DNA from: Acidithiobacillus sulfurivorans | GTDB taxonomy: Bacteria > Pseudomonadota > Gammaproteobacteria > Acidithiobacillales > Acidithiobacillaceae | Length of the DNA: 64,000 bases | Reading direction: 5' to 3' | Assembly: GCF_018853815.1 (NCBI RefSeq) | Contig: NZ_JAAOMP010000075.1 | Span: 16,786-80,785 of the forward strand | In this document: piece by piece, positions 10,122 to 19,375 of the stretch | Numbering within the stretch: the stretch's first letter is position 1 | Layout of the letters: every line of letters begins with the position of its first letter | Translations under genes and position numbers: made by a program | Notes under the pieces: model-generated | Database searches by the model: none | What the model was told of the DNA's origin: nothing | What the model saw: only the letters and a program-made list of their open reading frames with translations

Positions 10122-10837
10122 TGCCCGTTCCTATTTTGATGTATCACAATATTGACCGCGCACCCAAAGGGGTGAAATTGCGCGGTCTTTACGTTTCTCC
10201 AGAACGATTCCGGCGTCAGATGGCATTGCTGCATCGCTTTGGTTATCAGGGTTTGTCCATGTCTGCGGCCTTACCCTATATTCGTGGCGAAGCCAAAGGA
10301 AAAGTAGTTGCCATTACCTTTGATGATGGTTATCGGGATAATCTGGAAAATGCCTTACCGGTTTTGCAGCATTATGGATTTACGGCGACCTGTTACATGG
10401 TCAGCGCGGCACTGGGTGCGGATAATGCTTGGGATGCGGCAGATCTGGGCGTACACAAGCCGTTGATGTCCGAAACAGAGTTGCGGCAATGGCAAGCGGC
10501 CGGGATGGAAGTCGGCGCCCATAGTCGCCATCATCCCCGTCTGCCGGATTTGACGGAAGCGGATCTGCTGAACGAAATGGCCGGTTCCCGTCAGGATCTG
10601 GAAAAATTGTTGGATGTTCCCGTCACGCAATTTTGTTATCCCTACGGTGCCGCAGGACAGCGCGAGCGTGAAGCGGCAAAACAGGCCGGGTTTTTGGCGG
10701 CAGTGACCGTGCGCCGGGGGCGTGCCCGAGCGGGGGGAGAGGACCCTTTTGACCTTCCCCGGGTCATGGTCGGCGGACATCACGGCCCGCATGTATTCCC
10801 TATGCAGATCTGGACAGCACATGAGGATCGGCATTGA
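10121..10837 (+). CDS. Polysaccharide deacetylase (NodB homology domain)
   Basis: 238 residues. The CE4 signature is clear: ILMYHNI at the N-terminus, ITFDDGYRDN with the metal-binding aspartates, and HSRHHP carrying the HxxxH metal ligands. The enzyme would hydrolyse N- or O-acetyl, or formyl, groups from a sugar. No signal peptide is visible, so it probably acts in the cytoplasm on an activated or lipid-linked sugar, consistent with the preceding ArnC-like transferase. It ends inside the TTG start of the next gene. Confidence 0.85.
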   Translation: MPVPILMYHNIDRAPKGVKLRGLYVSPERFRRQMALLHRFGYQGLSMSAALPYIRGEAKGKVVAITFDDGYRDNLENALPVLQHYGFTATCYMVSAALGADNAWDAADLGVHKPLMSETELRQWQAAGMEVGAHSRHHPRLPDLTEADLLNEMAGSRQDLEKLLDVPVTQFCYPYGAAGQREREAAKQAGFLAAVTVRRGRARAGGEDPFDLPRVMVGGHHGPHVFPMQIWTAHEDRH

Positions 10838-11913
10838 GCACCGGGCTGCGGTTGCTCTGGGTGGGAACAAATCCGGGGGGTGGAGGTACAGAAACCCATA
10901 TGATCACCATGTGTCGCGCTTTGGCGGATGCTGGCGTGGACATGCATGCCTTCGTGCATCCCCAGGGACATATTGGCGAAGCTTTGTCTGACAGTTTGGT
11001 CAAGCTGCACTATGGTGCGTTTCGTAACAGTGCCGATGCGCCAGCCATGCGCAAGCTATGGAAAATTATCCGTCATGTGCAACCCGATTGGCTGATCGGG
11101 AGTTTCAGCAAGGAATACTGGCCACTGGCCATACTCAGTCGGATGAGTGGCCGTCCTCTGGTATTGTTCCGGCATATGGATTTACGCCTCAGACCCAGCA
11201 CCCGCTGGCTTTTATCCCGCTGGCCCTTGCGGCTTTTCGCCATATCCGAATACTTGCGTCGTCGTCTGATTGAACAGGGCATTCCTCCGGCGCGGGTAGA
11301 AGTACTCCTGAATCCCATCCATCTGGCAGAATTCCATCGAGATGCCGAAGCCCGTCAAAATCGGCGACGCGATTTGGGGTTGACTGATGCGGATTTTCTG
11401 TTGGGTTTTGTGGGTGCCTGGCATCGTGGTAAAGGCGTTTTCATGTTGGCCGATGCCATTGATGCCGCCCACGCACAAAATGCGCATGTTCATGGCCTAT
11501 GGTTAGGCGGTGGGGCGCATGAGGAAGCATTGAGATCCCGTCTGACCAATAAACCCTGGCACCATGTGCTGGGTTGGCAAAATCCGGTAATGCCTTGGTA
11601 TAGTGTCATGGATGCTTTGGCCCTGCCGTCCATAGAACCCGATACTTTCGGCAGGGTTTGTCTGGAGGCGCAGGCTTGTGGAACACCAGTGCTGGGCGCG
11701 GACATAGGGGGTATTCCCGAAAGTTTTGTGGATGGCCAGGGAGGATGGTTGTTGCCGGCTGGAGATGTAACAGCATGGCTTAAAACCACTTTAAATCTGG
11801 CAGAAAAAAAACAAACCTTGAATGTTTCTATGGGGTTTGACTATGCAAAGAAGTATTCGTCGACGGTTATTAGTGAGGAATTTTTGAAGCTTTTAGAGAT
11901 CGATGGTAATTAA
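10834..11913 (+). CDS. GT4-family glycosyltransferase
   Basis: 359 residues with two Rossmann-like halves of the GT-B fold. GGGGTETHMITMCRAL near the start and EPDTFGRVCLEAQACGTPVL near the end are the acceptor- and donor-side motifs of GT4 enzymes (E of the E-x7-E motif present). The start is a TTG whose last bases overlap the deacetylase stop (TTGA), with GAGGA seven bases upstream; this is the only start that keeps the glycine-rich motif. The last 40 codons become noticeably AT-rich, leading into the AT-rich part of the cluster. A role in LPS core or O-polysaccharide assembly is inferred from the context. Confidence 0.83.
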   Translation: MSTGLRLLWVGTNPGGGGTETHMITMCRALADAGVDMHAFVHPQGHIGEALSDSLVKLHYGAFRNSADAPAMRKLWKIIRHVQPDWLIGSFSKEYWPLAILSRMSGRPLVLFRHMDLRLRPSTRWLLSRWPLRLFAISEYLRRRLIEQGIPPARVEVLLNPIHLAEFHRDAEARQNRRRDLGLTDADFLLGFVGAWHRGKGVFMLADAIDAAHAQNAHVHGLWLGGGAHEEALRSRLTNKPWHHVLGWQNPVMPWYSVMDALALPSIEPDTFGRVCLEAQACGTPVLGADIGGIPESFVDGQGGWLLPAGDVTAWLKTTLNLAEKKQTLNVSMGFDYAKKYSSTVISEEFLKLLEIDGN

Positions 11914-12039
11914 TAAATGGGTAGTGCGTCATGGGGCAACGTAATTTTTTGATGGAGATGGTGGTTGAAACTCAGCCGAGACGATATTGGTGTGTGCTTA
12001 AGTATTTTAAGACAGTGGTTGTGGAATGAGGCAAGCTTT

Positions 12040-13455
12040 ATGAGGATGCACCTGAATATTTCTAACTCTAAAAGATACTGGTTGCTTTTTATAATAGCCG
12101 CCACCAGTTTCATTTTTACTCTTTATAATGTCCAGTACACAGGTGAGGAAGCCGTTTATCCGCTCATGTCATATGAGATGTGGTGTCACGGACATATTTT
12201 AACGCCTGTGATGTATGGACAAGATTATTGGCGTCCGCCACTTTATAATTTACTCATTACTGGTTTATCAATGTTGATTGGCTGGTCTCATATGCTTGTT
12301 GCTGCGCGACTAATCGCTGCTTTTTCTTCAATAGGCTCAGCGCTTCTAGTTGCTTGGTTTGCCAAGAGGATCTGGAATGATCGTGATTTATTCGCATTTA
12401 CGGCTTTGGTGTACATTACCTTAGGAGATGTTCTTTTTTACGATGGTTGGCTTGCGTACAGTGACCCGTTATTTGCTTTTTTCTGTTTAGCAGCGATGTT
12501 GTTTGGATGGCTTGCAGTGCTCGAGAGGCGTGTTGGTTTCTTTGCACTTGCACTGTTAGCAGTGTCTTGTGCATTTCTTACTAAAGCGCTGACGGCCTAT
12601 GTTTTTTATGGTGTGGCCGTCATCGTTATTACCTTTCAGACGCGCGCATGGAGATTTCTTTTTTCATGGCCTTCCTTGTCTATGCATTTTTTTGCTTTAT
12701 CAATTCCTGTCCTCTGGTATGGTATGGCACCGGCTGGTGGCGTTATGGCGCATGGAATGCTCAATGATATTATTGGTAAGTTGCAAGGACAAGGAGTTCT
12801 GGATTATCTGAATCAGTTTTTTTCTTATCCGGCAAGAACATTCGGTCAGCTATTCCCGATCTCCGGCATTGTCATTTACGCTATAATACGGCGATATTTA
12901 CCTTTTAGCCTACCGAATCAGCATGTGCGGACAGCCCTATGGATATCTGGGATAAATTATTTACCTTACTGGCTTTCACCTCAAAGTGGAATTCGTTATT
13001 TGTTACCTATTTATGGTATTGTGACAATAGCATTGGTGGGATTTATTGCGAACTCTTTAAAGACTAGGAGGTTATTGTTAAAATGGATTTTAGTGGCTAT
13101 CTTCCTGAAATATATATTCGCTTTGTGGTTATTCCCAGCGTATACAGAGCGTTTTCGTCCGCATCTTGCTGAAATAGCAAAAAATGTGCTAAGGGAAACT
13201 CGGGGAGCACCTCTTTATGTCACTAATGTAGCTTGGGTAGGAATTAGTGTAACGGCGGACATTGATCTGGCGATAAGACCGCACCCGCCACTGGTGAGGC
13301 CGCCATCAGATTTAACAAATGGGTATGTGCTTAGCTATCCTGGAGACGTGCCCAAAAATTATTCTGTTGTGTCAAAATACCATGGAGCTTGGCTATTATG
13401 CTGCGGTATCGTATGTGCCCACAAGGCAGAAACACCCCCACGTCTGAAAAACTGA
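12040..13455 (+). CDS. GT39/ArnT-like membrane glycosyltransferase
   Basis: About 471 residues, many hydrophobic segments, starting with a transmembrane helix followed by a loop containing GEEAVYPLMSYEM. In ArnT and PMT enzymes acidic residues in this first periplasmic loop are catalytic; here they are E-E. It would transfer a sugar from polyprenyl phosphate to an envelope acceptor on the periplasmic face. ATG 12040 is preferred (GAGG eight bases upstream); the frame stays open to a TTG at 11965. The gene is much more AT-rich than its surroundings and is preceded by 126 bases without a gene, which suggests acquisition. The acceptor is unknown. Confidence 0.7.
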   Translation: MRMHLNISNSKRYWLLFIIAATSFIFTLYNVQYTGEEAVYPLMSYEMWCHGHILTPVMYGQDYWRPPLYNLLITGLSMLIGWSHMLVAARLIAAFSSIGSALLVAWFAKRIWNDRDLFAFTALVYITLGDVLFYDGWLAYSDPLFAFFCLAAMLFGWLAVLERRVGFFALALLAVSCAFLTKALTAYVFYGVAVIVITFQTRAWRFLFSWPSLSMHFFALSIPVLWYGMAPAGGVMAHGMLNDIIGKLQGQGVLDYLNQFFSYPARTFGQLFPISGIVIYAIIRRYLPFSLPNQHVRTALWISGINYLPYWLSPQSGIRYLLPIYGIVTIALVGFIANSLKTRRLLLKWILVAIFLKYIFALWLFPAYTERFRPHLAEIAKNVLRETRGAPLYVTNVAWVGISVTADIDLAIRPHPPLVRPPSDLTNGYVLSYPGDVPKNYSVVSKYHGAWLLCCGIVCAHKAETPPRLKN

Positions 13456-13477
13456 GACTGTCGAAATATATATCGTT

Positions 13478-14671
13478 ATGAAAAAAATAAATATTCCTGA
13501 TTTCTTGGTATTCACGCTATACGCGTTGCCCATGTTTCTATCGCCACTTAGTACCGCAGGCACGGGTATTTCCTTGGGCCTGCTGTTGCTTGGATATGCA
13601 TTGAGTGGTCATTGGAGAAACTGGCGTGTACTGCATACGAAACCATGGGCTTTGCCCTTTTTGCTCTTGTTTGGTTGGACCTTGATGGGCCTTATATGGA
13701 CTTCCGATATGGCATCAGGGTTGAAGGTTGCTGAAGCGACAGGTTACGGTTTATTTGCATTAATTGGTGCGACGTTGCCTTGGCAGGAGCGTTGGGTAAA
13801 ACTATTCATCCGTTTGTTTTTGGCTGGTTTGGCTTTAAACGCAGTGCTGGCTTTCCTGATGACCTGGAAAATTTTGCCATGGCAAAATACTGATAATCTT
13901 CCATATACTGGCTTTAGTGACCATATATTTTTATCTCTTGTGTTGGTTCAGGCCCTGTTATGGCTGTTATGGGATTTTCACAATTCATGGGCTATCCCTA
14001 AATGGTCTGCAGCATTACTAGGGCTGCTCTTTTTTGTTCAGCTTATCATTACGCCTGCTCGTTCTGGCCAATTGGCTTTCATTTTGGTGATGCCTATTGC
14101 GATTTGGCTACTGTATCGTGGACGCTGGAAGTATTGGGCGCTGGTTATTTTGTGTCTTGGTGTAATAGGATTGGGAATGTCACCAGTTGTACAATCTCGA
14201 GTTGAATTGGGTATTGCTAACGTCGAGCAGTTTATCGCCAATCAAAACAGTACGACCACCAGCCTTGGAATCAGAATCGCAACAATGGAAGCCGGCTGGG
14301 AAATGTTAGTTGAACATCCTCTAATGGGAGTGGGTACCGGTGATTTTTCTGGAGCAATGAAGGGTCTGCAAAATGCAGGTCAAGTCACAAATACACCGGG
14401 CATTACCAATACATCTGCGGCTAACAGTTACTTAAGCGAAGCAGCAGTCCTTGGGTTCCCTGGATTATTTTTGCTATTATGGATGATGCTTGCTGCAACG
14501 ATAGAAAGCTGGAAAAACAGAAAGCAGCCTCAAGGCTGGTTTGTTTTCATGTATCTGGCTGTCTTTTGGCTTGGGGGAATATATAACACTTTGAATTGGG
14601 GGTATGACAATGCGATCGGCTGGGCCTTGGTCATAGCTATCCCAATGGCTGCTATTGGAAATCGTAAGTGA
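13478..14671 (+). CDS. O-antigen ligase family protein (WaaL-like)
   Basis: 397 residues with about ten to twelve predicted membrane helices and the large periplasmic loop of the Wzy_C/O-antigen ligase family (GVGTGDFSGAMKG, then ANSYLSEAAVLGFPGLFLLL). WaaL joins polymerised O-antigen to lipid A-core in the periplasm. The family usually has a His at the start of the HNxYL-type motif; here the matching positions read SAANSYL, so that histidine seems to be missing. Its role could still be ligation or polymerisation of a related glycan. It ends in a four-base overlap with the next GTG. Confidence 0.75.
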   Translation: MKKINIPDFLVFTLYALPMFLSPLSTAGTGISLGLLLLGYALSGHWRNWRVLHTKPWALPFLLLFGWTLMGLIWTSDMASGLKVAEATGYGLFALIGATLPWQERWVKLFIRLFLAGLALNAVLAFLMTWKILPWQNTDNLPYTGFSDHIFLSLVLVQALLWLLWDFHNSWAIPKWSAALLGLLFFVQLIITPARSGQLAFILVMPIAIWLLYRGRWKYWALVILCLGVIGLGMSPVVQSRVELGIANVEQFIANQNSTTTSLGIRIATMEAGWEMLVEHPLMGVGTGDFSGAMKGLQNAGQVTNTPGITNTSAANSYLSEAAVLGFPGLFLLLWMMLAATIESWKNRKQPQGWFVFMYLAVFWLGGIYNTLNWGYDNAIGWALVIAIPMAAIGNRK

Positions 14672-15627
14672 AAATTGCTGTCATTATAGTCAATTATAAT
14701 GGTGAATCTAAATTGATCCCATGTATTGAATCATGGATTGCTGACGGCGGTTCTGAGTCAGATGTTGTGGTTGTGGATAACGGTAGCGTGGACAAATCCA
14801 TCTCAATTCTCGAAAATCAATTCCTTTCTTTGCGGGTCATCCGGAATGCTTGCAATGGCGGCTTTGCTAAGGCTGTGAATCAAGGCATTAGTCAGTCGTG
14901 CCAGGATTTGGTTTTGATCTTGAATAATGATGCTTGCCTGGTCCCTGGTGCCATCAGGGCATTACAGAAATGTGCTTTTGAGCACCCTAATGCCGCCCTG
15001 ATTGGTGCTCGTTTGGTCGATCAAAATCTGCGGCCACAAAATGTAGTGGCACCATTCCCCAATGCCTGGCGCGATTTTCTTCCCAGATTTTTGCAGAGGT
15101 TGTTCTTGCCTAGAGGGCAGATTGGTAGACTGGAAGCAGAGCATGAGCCCGTATCGGTTCCGACGTTGATTGGTGCAGCACTTATGGTGCGTAGATCTGC
15201 GTTGAAAAGGTTGGGTTTGATGGATGAAGATTTTTTCTTTTATCTGGAAGAAACTGAGTGGTGTCATCGTGCTCACATCCTTGGTTTTGAGGTCTTGTTG
15301 TGTCCCCAAGCTTTGGTGATGCACGAGCTGGGAGGGACAGCTAATCGCTATCAAGCAGCTTCGCGTATCGAATTCCACCGTTCCCGTATGCTTTACGCTC
15401 GCAAGGTTGAGGGAAGTCTTGCTTGGTTTGTATTGTCTATTCACTATTACTTTAGCTCTAGTATCAATTTGATAAGTAACGCTTTTGCTGTGGTTATGAC
15501 GCTTTTTCAGGTTTCAAGATTGCGCCGCAAGACCCGGATGTATGCTGTTGTCTGGCTCTGGCATTTTTCGGGGCGGCCCTCGAGCTGGGGTTTGCCCAAC
15601 AAGTGTGCGCGGCCTAAAAATGACTAA
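14668..15627 (+). CDS. GT2 glycosyltransferase (rhamnosyltransferase-like)
   Basis: 319 residues beginning at GTG (GTGA overlap). It has the GT2 features VNYNGES, VVVDNGSVDKS and LNNDACLVPGA, followed by GAALMVRRSALKRLGLMDEDFFFYLEETEWCHR, the extended pattern of WbbL-like transferases (I cite only the order of motifs). A C-terminal hydrophobic stretch near residues 250-275 may attach it to the membrane. It probably adds a sugar to O-antigen or core. The stop lies eight bases inside the next gene. Confidence 0.82.
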   Translation: MKIAVIIVNYNGESKLIPCIESWIADGGSESDVVVVDNGSVDKSISILENQFLSLRVIRNACNGGFAKAVNQGISQSCQDLVLILNNDACLVPGAIRALQKCAFEHPNAALIGARLVDQNLRPQNVVAPFPNAWRDFLPRFLQRLFLPRGQIGRLEAEHEPVSVPTLIGAALMVRRSALKRLGLMDEDFFFYLEETEWCHRAHILGFEVLLCPQALVMHELGGTANRYQAASRIEFHRSRMLYARKVEGSLAWFVLSIHYYFSSSINLISNAFAVVMTLFQVSRLRRKTRMYAVVWLWHFSGRPSSWGLPNKCARPKND

Positions 15628-16387
15628 TCTTTCTGTTGTTTACATCAGTAAAAACAGTGAAAAACATCTCTCGCAATCCTTAGCCAGTGTTCAGGAATTG
15701 GCTGACGAAATCTTACTGGTGGATTGTGGTTCCACAGATCAAACGACGACAATTGCCAAAAATTTTGGTGCAAGGGTGCTTCATCAGGAATGGCTTGGCT
15801 TTGGAGGGCAGAGACAATTTGCGGTGAAATCTGCCCGTTATGACTGGATTCTGATGCTGGATACCGATGAAATATTGCGTCCAGATGCCAGGAAACTCAT
15901 TTTTTCGGCTATCCGTGAGAGTTCAGCGACAGGTTTCTATCTGTTGCGGCAAAATTATATTGGCCGTAAGCCGATACGGTACAGTGAATGGCGCAATGAT
16001 TGGGTACTGCGTTTATTCGATAGACGGGATGGGTGTTACGACACGCAGGCAAAGGTTCATGAATCATGGCGGGGTTCTGGTCCCACTCAGCGTCTTCCCG
16101 GGGTTTCTATCGATCATTATCCATTTGCCTTTTTGAAAGAAATGTTGCCAAAATTGCAGCGTTATGCGGAACTTAACGCAGAAAAAGTGTACGCACGCGG
16201 TCGATTCATATCGGCTTGGGCACCTATGAACCATGGATTGTCGGCGTTTCTGCGTAGTTATATCCTGCGCCTGGGCATTCTGGATGGCGTCGATGGTGCC
16301 GCCATTGCCTGGACTACCGCCTTGGGTGCCTTTATGAAATATGCTATTGCCCGTGAGATGCAGTTGCAGGACAAGGAAAATTCGTGA
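15620..16387 (+). CDS. GT2 LPS core glycosyltransferase (WaaE/KdtX-like)
   Basis: 255 residues from the ATG at 15620 (MTNLSVVYISKNSE). Motifs LADEILLVDCGSTDQT and MLDTDEILRPDA are those of the WaaE/KdtX group, which adds glucose to the heptose region of the LPS core. HESW and the C-terminal AYAIAREMQ-like end also agree. The open frame reaches back to 15542 but the extra residues are unlike the family. There is no clear ribosome site; translation is probably coupled to the upstream gene, with which it overlaps by eight bases. Confidence 0.8.
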   Translation: MTNLSVVYISKNSEKHLSQSLASVQELADEILLVDCGSTDQTTTIAKNFGARVLHQEWLGFGGQRQFAVKSARYDWILMLDTDEILRPDARKLIFSAIRESSATGFYLLRQNYIGRKPIRYSEWRNDWVLRLFDRRDGCYDTQAKVHESWRGSGPTQRLPGVSIDHYPFAFLKEMLPKLQRYAELNAEKVYARGRFISAWAPMNHGLSAFLRSYILRLGILDGVDGAAIAWTTALGAFMKYAIAREMQLQDKENS

Positions 16388-17445
16388 AATTACTGCTGCT
16401 GCGCCTCAGCTCTTTGGGGGATGTGCTGCATACTCTGCCGGCCATGTCCGATCTGGCGGTGAGTCGTCCTGATGTGGAAGTGGACTGGCTGGTGGAACCT
16501 GCTTTCGCTCCGGTTGTTGCCTGGCATTCGAAAGTCAAAAATGCGATTCCTTTTTCCCTGCGGACCCTGAAAAAAGCACCACTCACTTTTCCTGCCGCAC
16601 TGCGCCAGCTTCGCAACACCTTGCGTGCGAATCACTATGACGCGGTGCTGGATAGTCAGGGGCTCTATAAAAGTGCATTTTTGGCCCGGTTGGCGGGTGC
16701 TCCGGTTTTGGGACTGGCGGCGGACAGTGCCAGAGAGCCTGGGGCTTCTCGCTTATATCAACAGCGCTTTACGATTCCCTGGTCCAGTCCTGCCATTGCG
16801 CGCAATCGCCAGCTGTTCGCGGCGGCGCTGCAATATCCTCTTCCTGATACGCGGCCTGACTTTGCTTTGGCCCCTCGTCGTAGGCAATGGCAGGATCAGT
16901 CGTTGGCTGAACCGTTGGCGCAATTGGTCAGAAAGCCTTTTGTTATAGGGTTTCATGCGACTTCTGCCGCCTGGAAAACCAAGGAGTGGCCGGAACAGCA
17001 CTGGATGACATTGGCTTCTCGGATGCGCGTAAGCGGCTTGAATTTAGTGCTACCCGCAGCGGACGAACGAGAGCATCTGCGGGTGGCCTCCATTCAGGCA
17101 GGTGCTGATAATGTTCTCGCGCTGCCCCGTCTCAATCTGGAAACGCTGGCCATGGTCATGAGCAGAGCGCAGGCTTTTGTCGGGATGGATACCGGACTGT
17201 CTTATCTGGGCAGTGCTCTGGGTCTGGCTGGAGTAACACTGTATGGACCTACATCCGTAGAACGTTTAGCCCATGGAGGAGGGCAACAGATTAACCTTCA
17301 AAGCCCGCAATCCTGCGCCCCCTGCGGCAAAACCCGCTGTCCGTTGCCCGAGGCGCAAAATGGCCGGATACTTTGTCAGGAGGCGCTGGATCCTGATCGG
17401 GTCTGGTCCGCTTTATCTTCCTTGCTGGAGTCGTCCGATTTATGA
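16384..17445 (+). CDS. waaC: Lipopolysaccharide heptosyltransferase I
   Basis: 353 residues of the GT9 family. The start MKLLLLRLSSLGDVLHTLPA is the WaaC/WaaF hallmark, and DTGLSYLGSALGLAGVTLYGPT is the ADP-heptose-binding C-half. WaaC transfers the first L-glycero-D-manno-heptose onto Kdo2-lipid A on the cytoplasmic face. The serine-rich N-motif followed by D-V-L-H fits WaaC better than WaaF. GTG start with a four-base overlap on both sides. Base composition is back to that of the core genome here. Confidence 0.9.
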   Translation: MKLLLLRLSSLGDVLHTLPAMSDLAVSRPDVEVDWLVEPAFAPVVAWHSKVKNAIPFSLRTLKKAPLTFPAALRQLRNTLRANHYDAVLDSQGLYKSAFLARLAGAPVLGLAADSAREPGASRLYQQRFTIPWSSPAIARNRQLFAAALQYPLPDTRPDFALAPRRRQWQDQSLAEPLAQLVRKPFVIGFHATSAAWKTKEWPEQHWMTLASRMRVSGLNLVLPAADEREHLRVASIQAGADNVLALPRLNLETLAMVMSRAQAFVGMDTGLSYLGSALGLAGVTLYGPTSVERLAHGGGQQINLQSPQSCAPCGKTRCPLPEAQNGRILCQEALDPDRVWSALSSLLESSDL

Positions 17446-18122
17446 GTCCGTCCCTCAGACTTTTGCCGGAAGAGCGTCGTCGCTATCGTCGCCATCAATT
17501 CTGGACAGATCACGGCATATTTCGGGAATGGTTTTATGCCAATTTCCATGAAATGGCACCAGGCGTATTTCGTTCGGCACAACCTTCGCCAAGGCAGTTG
17601 CGGCTCTGGCATAAGCGCCATGCTCTCCGGGCAGTACTGAATCTGCGGGCCCCCGCGCCTCGGGAACCCCATTACCGTCTGGAACAGGAAATTTGTGACA
17701 CTACCGGAATGCAGCATATTGTTCTGCATGGTTTCGGTTCCCGTGATTTACCCGAAAAAGAGCGTTTGCTGGCAGCCATGGATTTGTTGACAGAGCTCCC
17801 TAAACCTTTTTTGTTGCACTGCAAATCGGGGGCAGATCGGGCTGGGTTCATGAGTGTTCTGTACATGCATCTGGTCTTGCAGCAGCCCATTGCGGAAGCC
17901 CAAAAGCAGTTGCGCTTATGGCCATTCGGTCATATCCGTCATGCCAATACCGGGATTCTTGACTGGTTTTTCACCAGTTACCGACTGGCTCTTGCCAATG
18001 AACCGGGACTCACCTTACGCCAGTGGATAGAGCGCGATTATGACCGTGATGCGCTACTGAAGAGTTTTCGCCCCTGGTATCGTCTGGATTGGCTGACCGA
18101 TCGTCTGTTGCATCGCGAATGA
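17442..18122 (+). CDS. Tyrosine/dual-specificity phosphatase-like protein
   Basis: 226 residues. HCKSGADRAG matches the Cx5R phosphate loop of cysteine phosphatases (C, then S-G-A-D-R), and the upstream loop carries acidic residues (SRDLPEKE) that could supply the general acid. The N-terminal part (FRSAQPSPRQLRLW, LNLRAP) is the DSP/PTP-like family seen in bacterial and plant atypical phosphatases. It sits between waaC and waaA with ATGA overlaps on both sides, so the substrate may be a sugar or lipid phosphate of LPS, or a regulatory protein; this is inference. No signal peptide. Confidence 0.78.
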   Translation: MSPSLRLLPEERRRYRRHQFWTDHGIFREWFYANFHEMAPGVFRSAQPSPRQLRLWHKRHALRAVLNLRAPAPREPHYRLEQEICDTTGMQHIVLHGFGSRDLPEKERLLAAMDLLTELPKPFLLHCKSGADRAGFMSVLYMHLVLQQPIAEAQKQLRLWPFGHIRHANTGILDWFFTSYRLALANEPGLTLRQWIERDYDRDALLKSFRPWYRLDWLTDRLLHRE

Positions 18123-19375
18123 TGAATCGCCGTATTTACGCGGGATTACTCGGTTTTTTTAGTCCGTTTTTGCTGCTTTTTACCTTATGGCGTGGCTGGC
18201 GTCGTCCGCCTTACCGGGAAAGATGGCAGGAACGCTTCGGCTGGGGAGAAATGCATCAGGATCGCCCCCTATGGATTCATGCGGTGAGTGTCGGAGAAGC
18301 CATTGCCGCCATCCCGCTGGTGCATGCCCTGCAAAAACGCTATCCGAATATTCCGATTCTGCTGACCAGCACAACCCCCACGGGTGCTGCCATCGTCGCT
18401 CAGCGTCTGGGTTCGGCGCTGCGCCAGCACTATATGCCCTATGATACTTCGGCAGCTGTAAGACGTTTTTTGAAGCGTCAGCAGCCCCGCCTTTGTCTGA
18501 TTATGGAAACCGAAATCTGGCCGAATTTATGCTACTGGACGGCCCGGTTTTCTATCCCACTATTATTGATTAATGCGCGCTTGTCGCAGCGTTCACTGCG
18601 GGGATATGGACGTTTTCCAGGTTTGTTTCGCCCGGCGCTGGCCTCCATGACGGCGGTGGCGGCACAAAGTCCCGAGGATGCCGTGGCTTTCAAGAGTCTG
18701 GGCGCTTCCCGGGTCCTGGTCATCGAAAATATCAAGTACGATCTTCCTGAACCCGTGGATGCCCTGGAAAAGGGGCGCATCTGGCGACAACATCTGGCGA
18801 CCCGGCAGGTTTGGGTGTTTGCCTCCACCCATGCCGGTGAGGAGAAAATAGCAATAACTGTACTCGAACATTTACGCGTGCATTGGCCCCACCTTTTGCT
18901 GGTGCTGATTCCCCGGCATCCCAGCCGATGCGAAGCGCTTGAGGCAGATCTGAAAGCGGCTGGGATATTGTCTGCGCTGCGTTCCAAGAGTGTTGAAGTT
19001 GAAAGTAAAAACGTTTTGCTGGTGGATACCTTGGGAGAAGTGATGGATTTCTATGCAGCGGCTGATCTGGTGACGGTCGGCGGCAGTTTTGTCTCTGTTG
19101 GTGGTCATAATCCATTAGAGGCGGCGGTGCTGTCCTGCCCCATCATTTTTGGCCCACACATGGAAAATTTTCGGAGTATTGCGCGGGATATGCTGATTGC
19201 TGAAGCCGCTGTTCAGGCTGATGATGCTGACGCCCTGGAGGCCCAGTTAGAGCACTGGCTGCGCCAACCCAAGGACGCTCAGGAACAGGGAAAAAGAGCT
19301 TTGGCCTTTGTCCAAAAGCAGCGCGGTTCTCTGGAAAAGATTATGCAGCTTCTGGAAGAACTGGATTTGTCCTAG
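18119..19375 (+). CDS. waaA: 3-deoxy-D-manno-octulosonic acid transferase
   Basis: About 418 residues. An N-terminal hydrophobic helix (LLGFFSPFLLLFTLW) anchors it; WIHAVSVGEAIAAIPLV and TSTTPTGA are the WaaA/KdtA motifs, and GGHNPLEAA with GPHMENF is the GT30 nucleotide-binding end. It attaches Kdo to lipid IVA. Start at ATG 18119, which overlaps the phosphatase stop by four bases; a second ATG follows at once. This is the last gene of the plus-strand run that begins at argJ, and its stop codon lies in an inverted repeat shared with the convergent lyase gene. Confidence 0.93.
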   Translation: MMNRRIYAGLLGFFSPFLLLFTLWRGWRRPPYRERWQERFGWGEMHQDRPLWIHAVSVGEAIAAIPLVHALQKRYPNIPILLTSTTPTGAAIVAQRLGSALRQHYMPYDTSAAVRRFLKRQQPRLCLIMETEIWPNLCYWTARFSIPLLLINARLSQRSLRGYGRFPGLFRPALASMTAVAAQSPEDAVAFKSLGASRVLVIENIKYDLPEPVDALEKGRIWRQHLATRQVWVFASTHAGEEKIAITVLEHLRVHWPHLLLVLIPRHPSRCEALEADLKAAGILSALRSKSVEVESKNVLLVDTLGEVMDFYAAADLVTVGGSFVSVGGHNPLEAAVLSCPIIFGPHMENFRSIARDMLIAEAAVQADDADALEAQLEHWLRQPKDAQEQGKRALAFVQKQRGSLEKIMQLLEELDLS

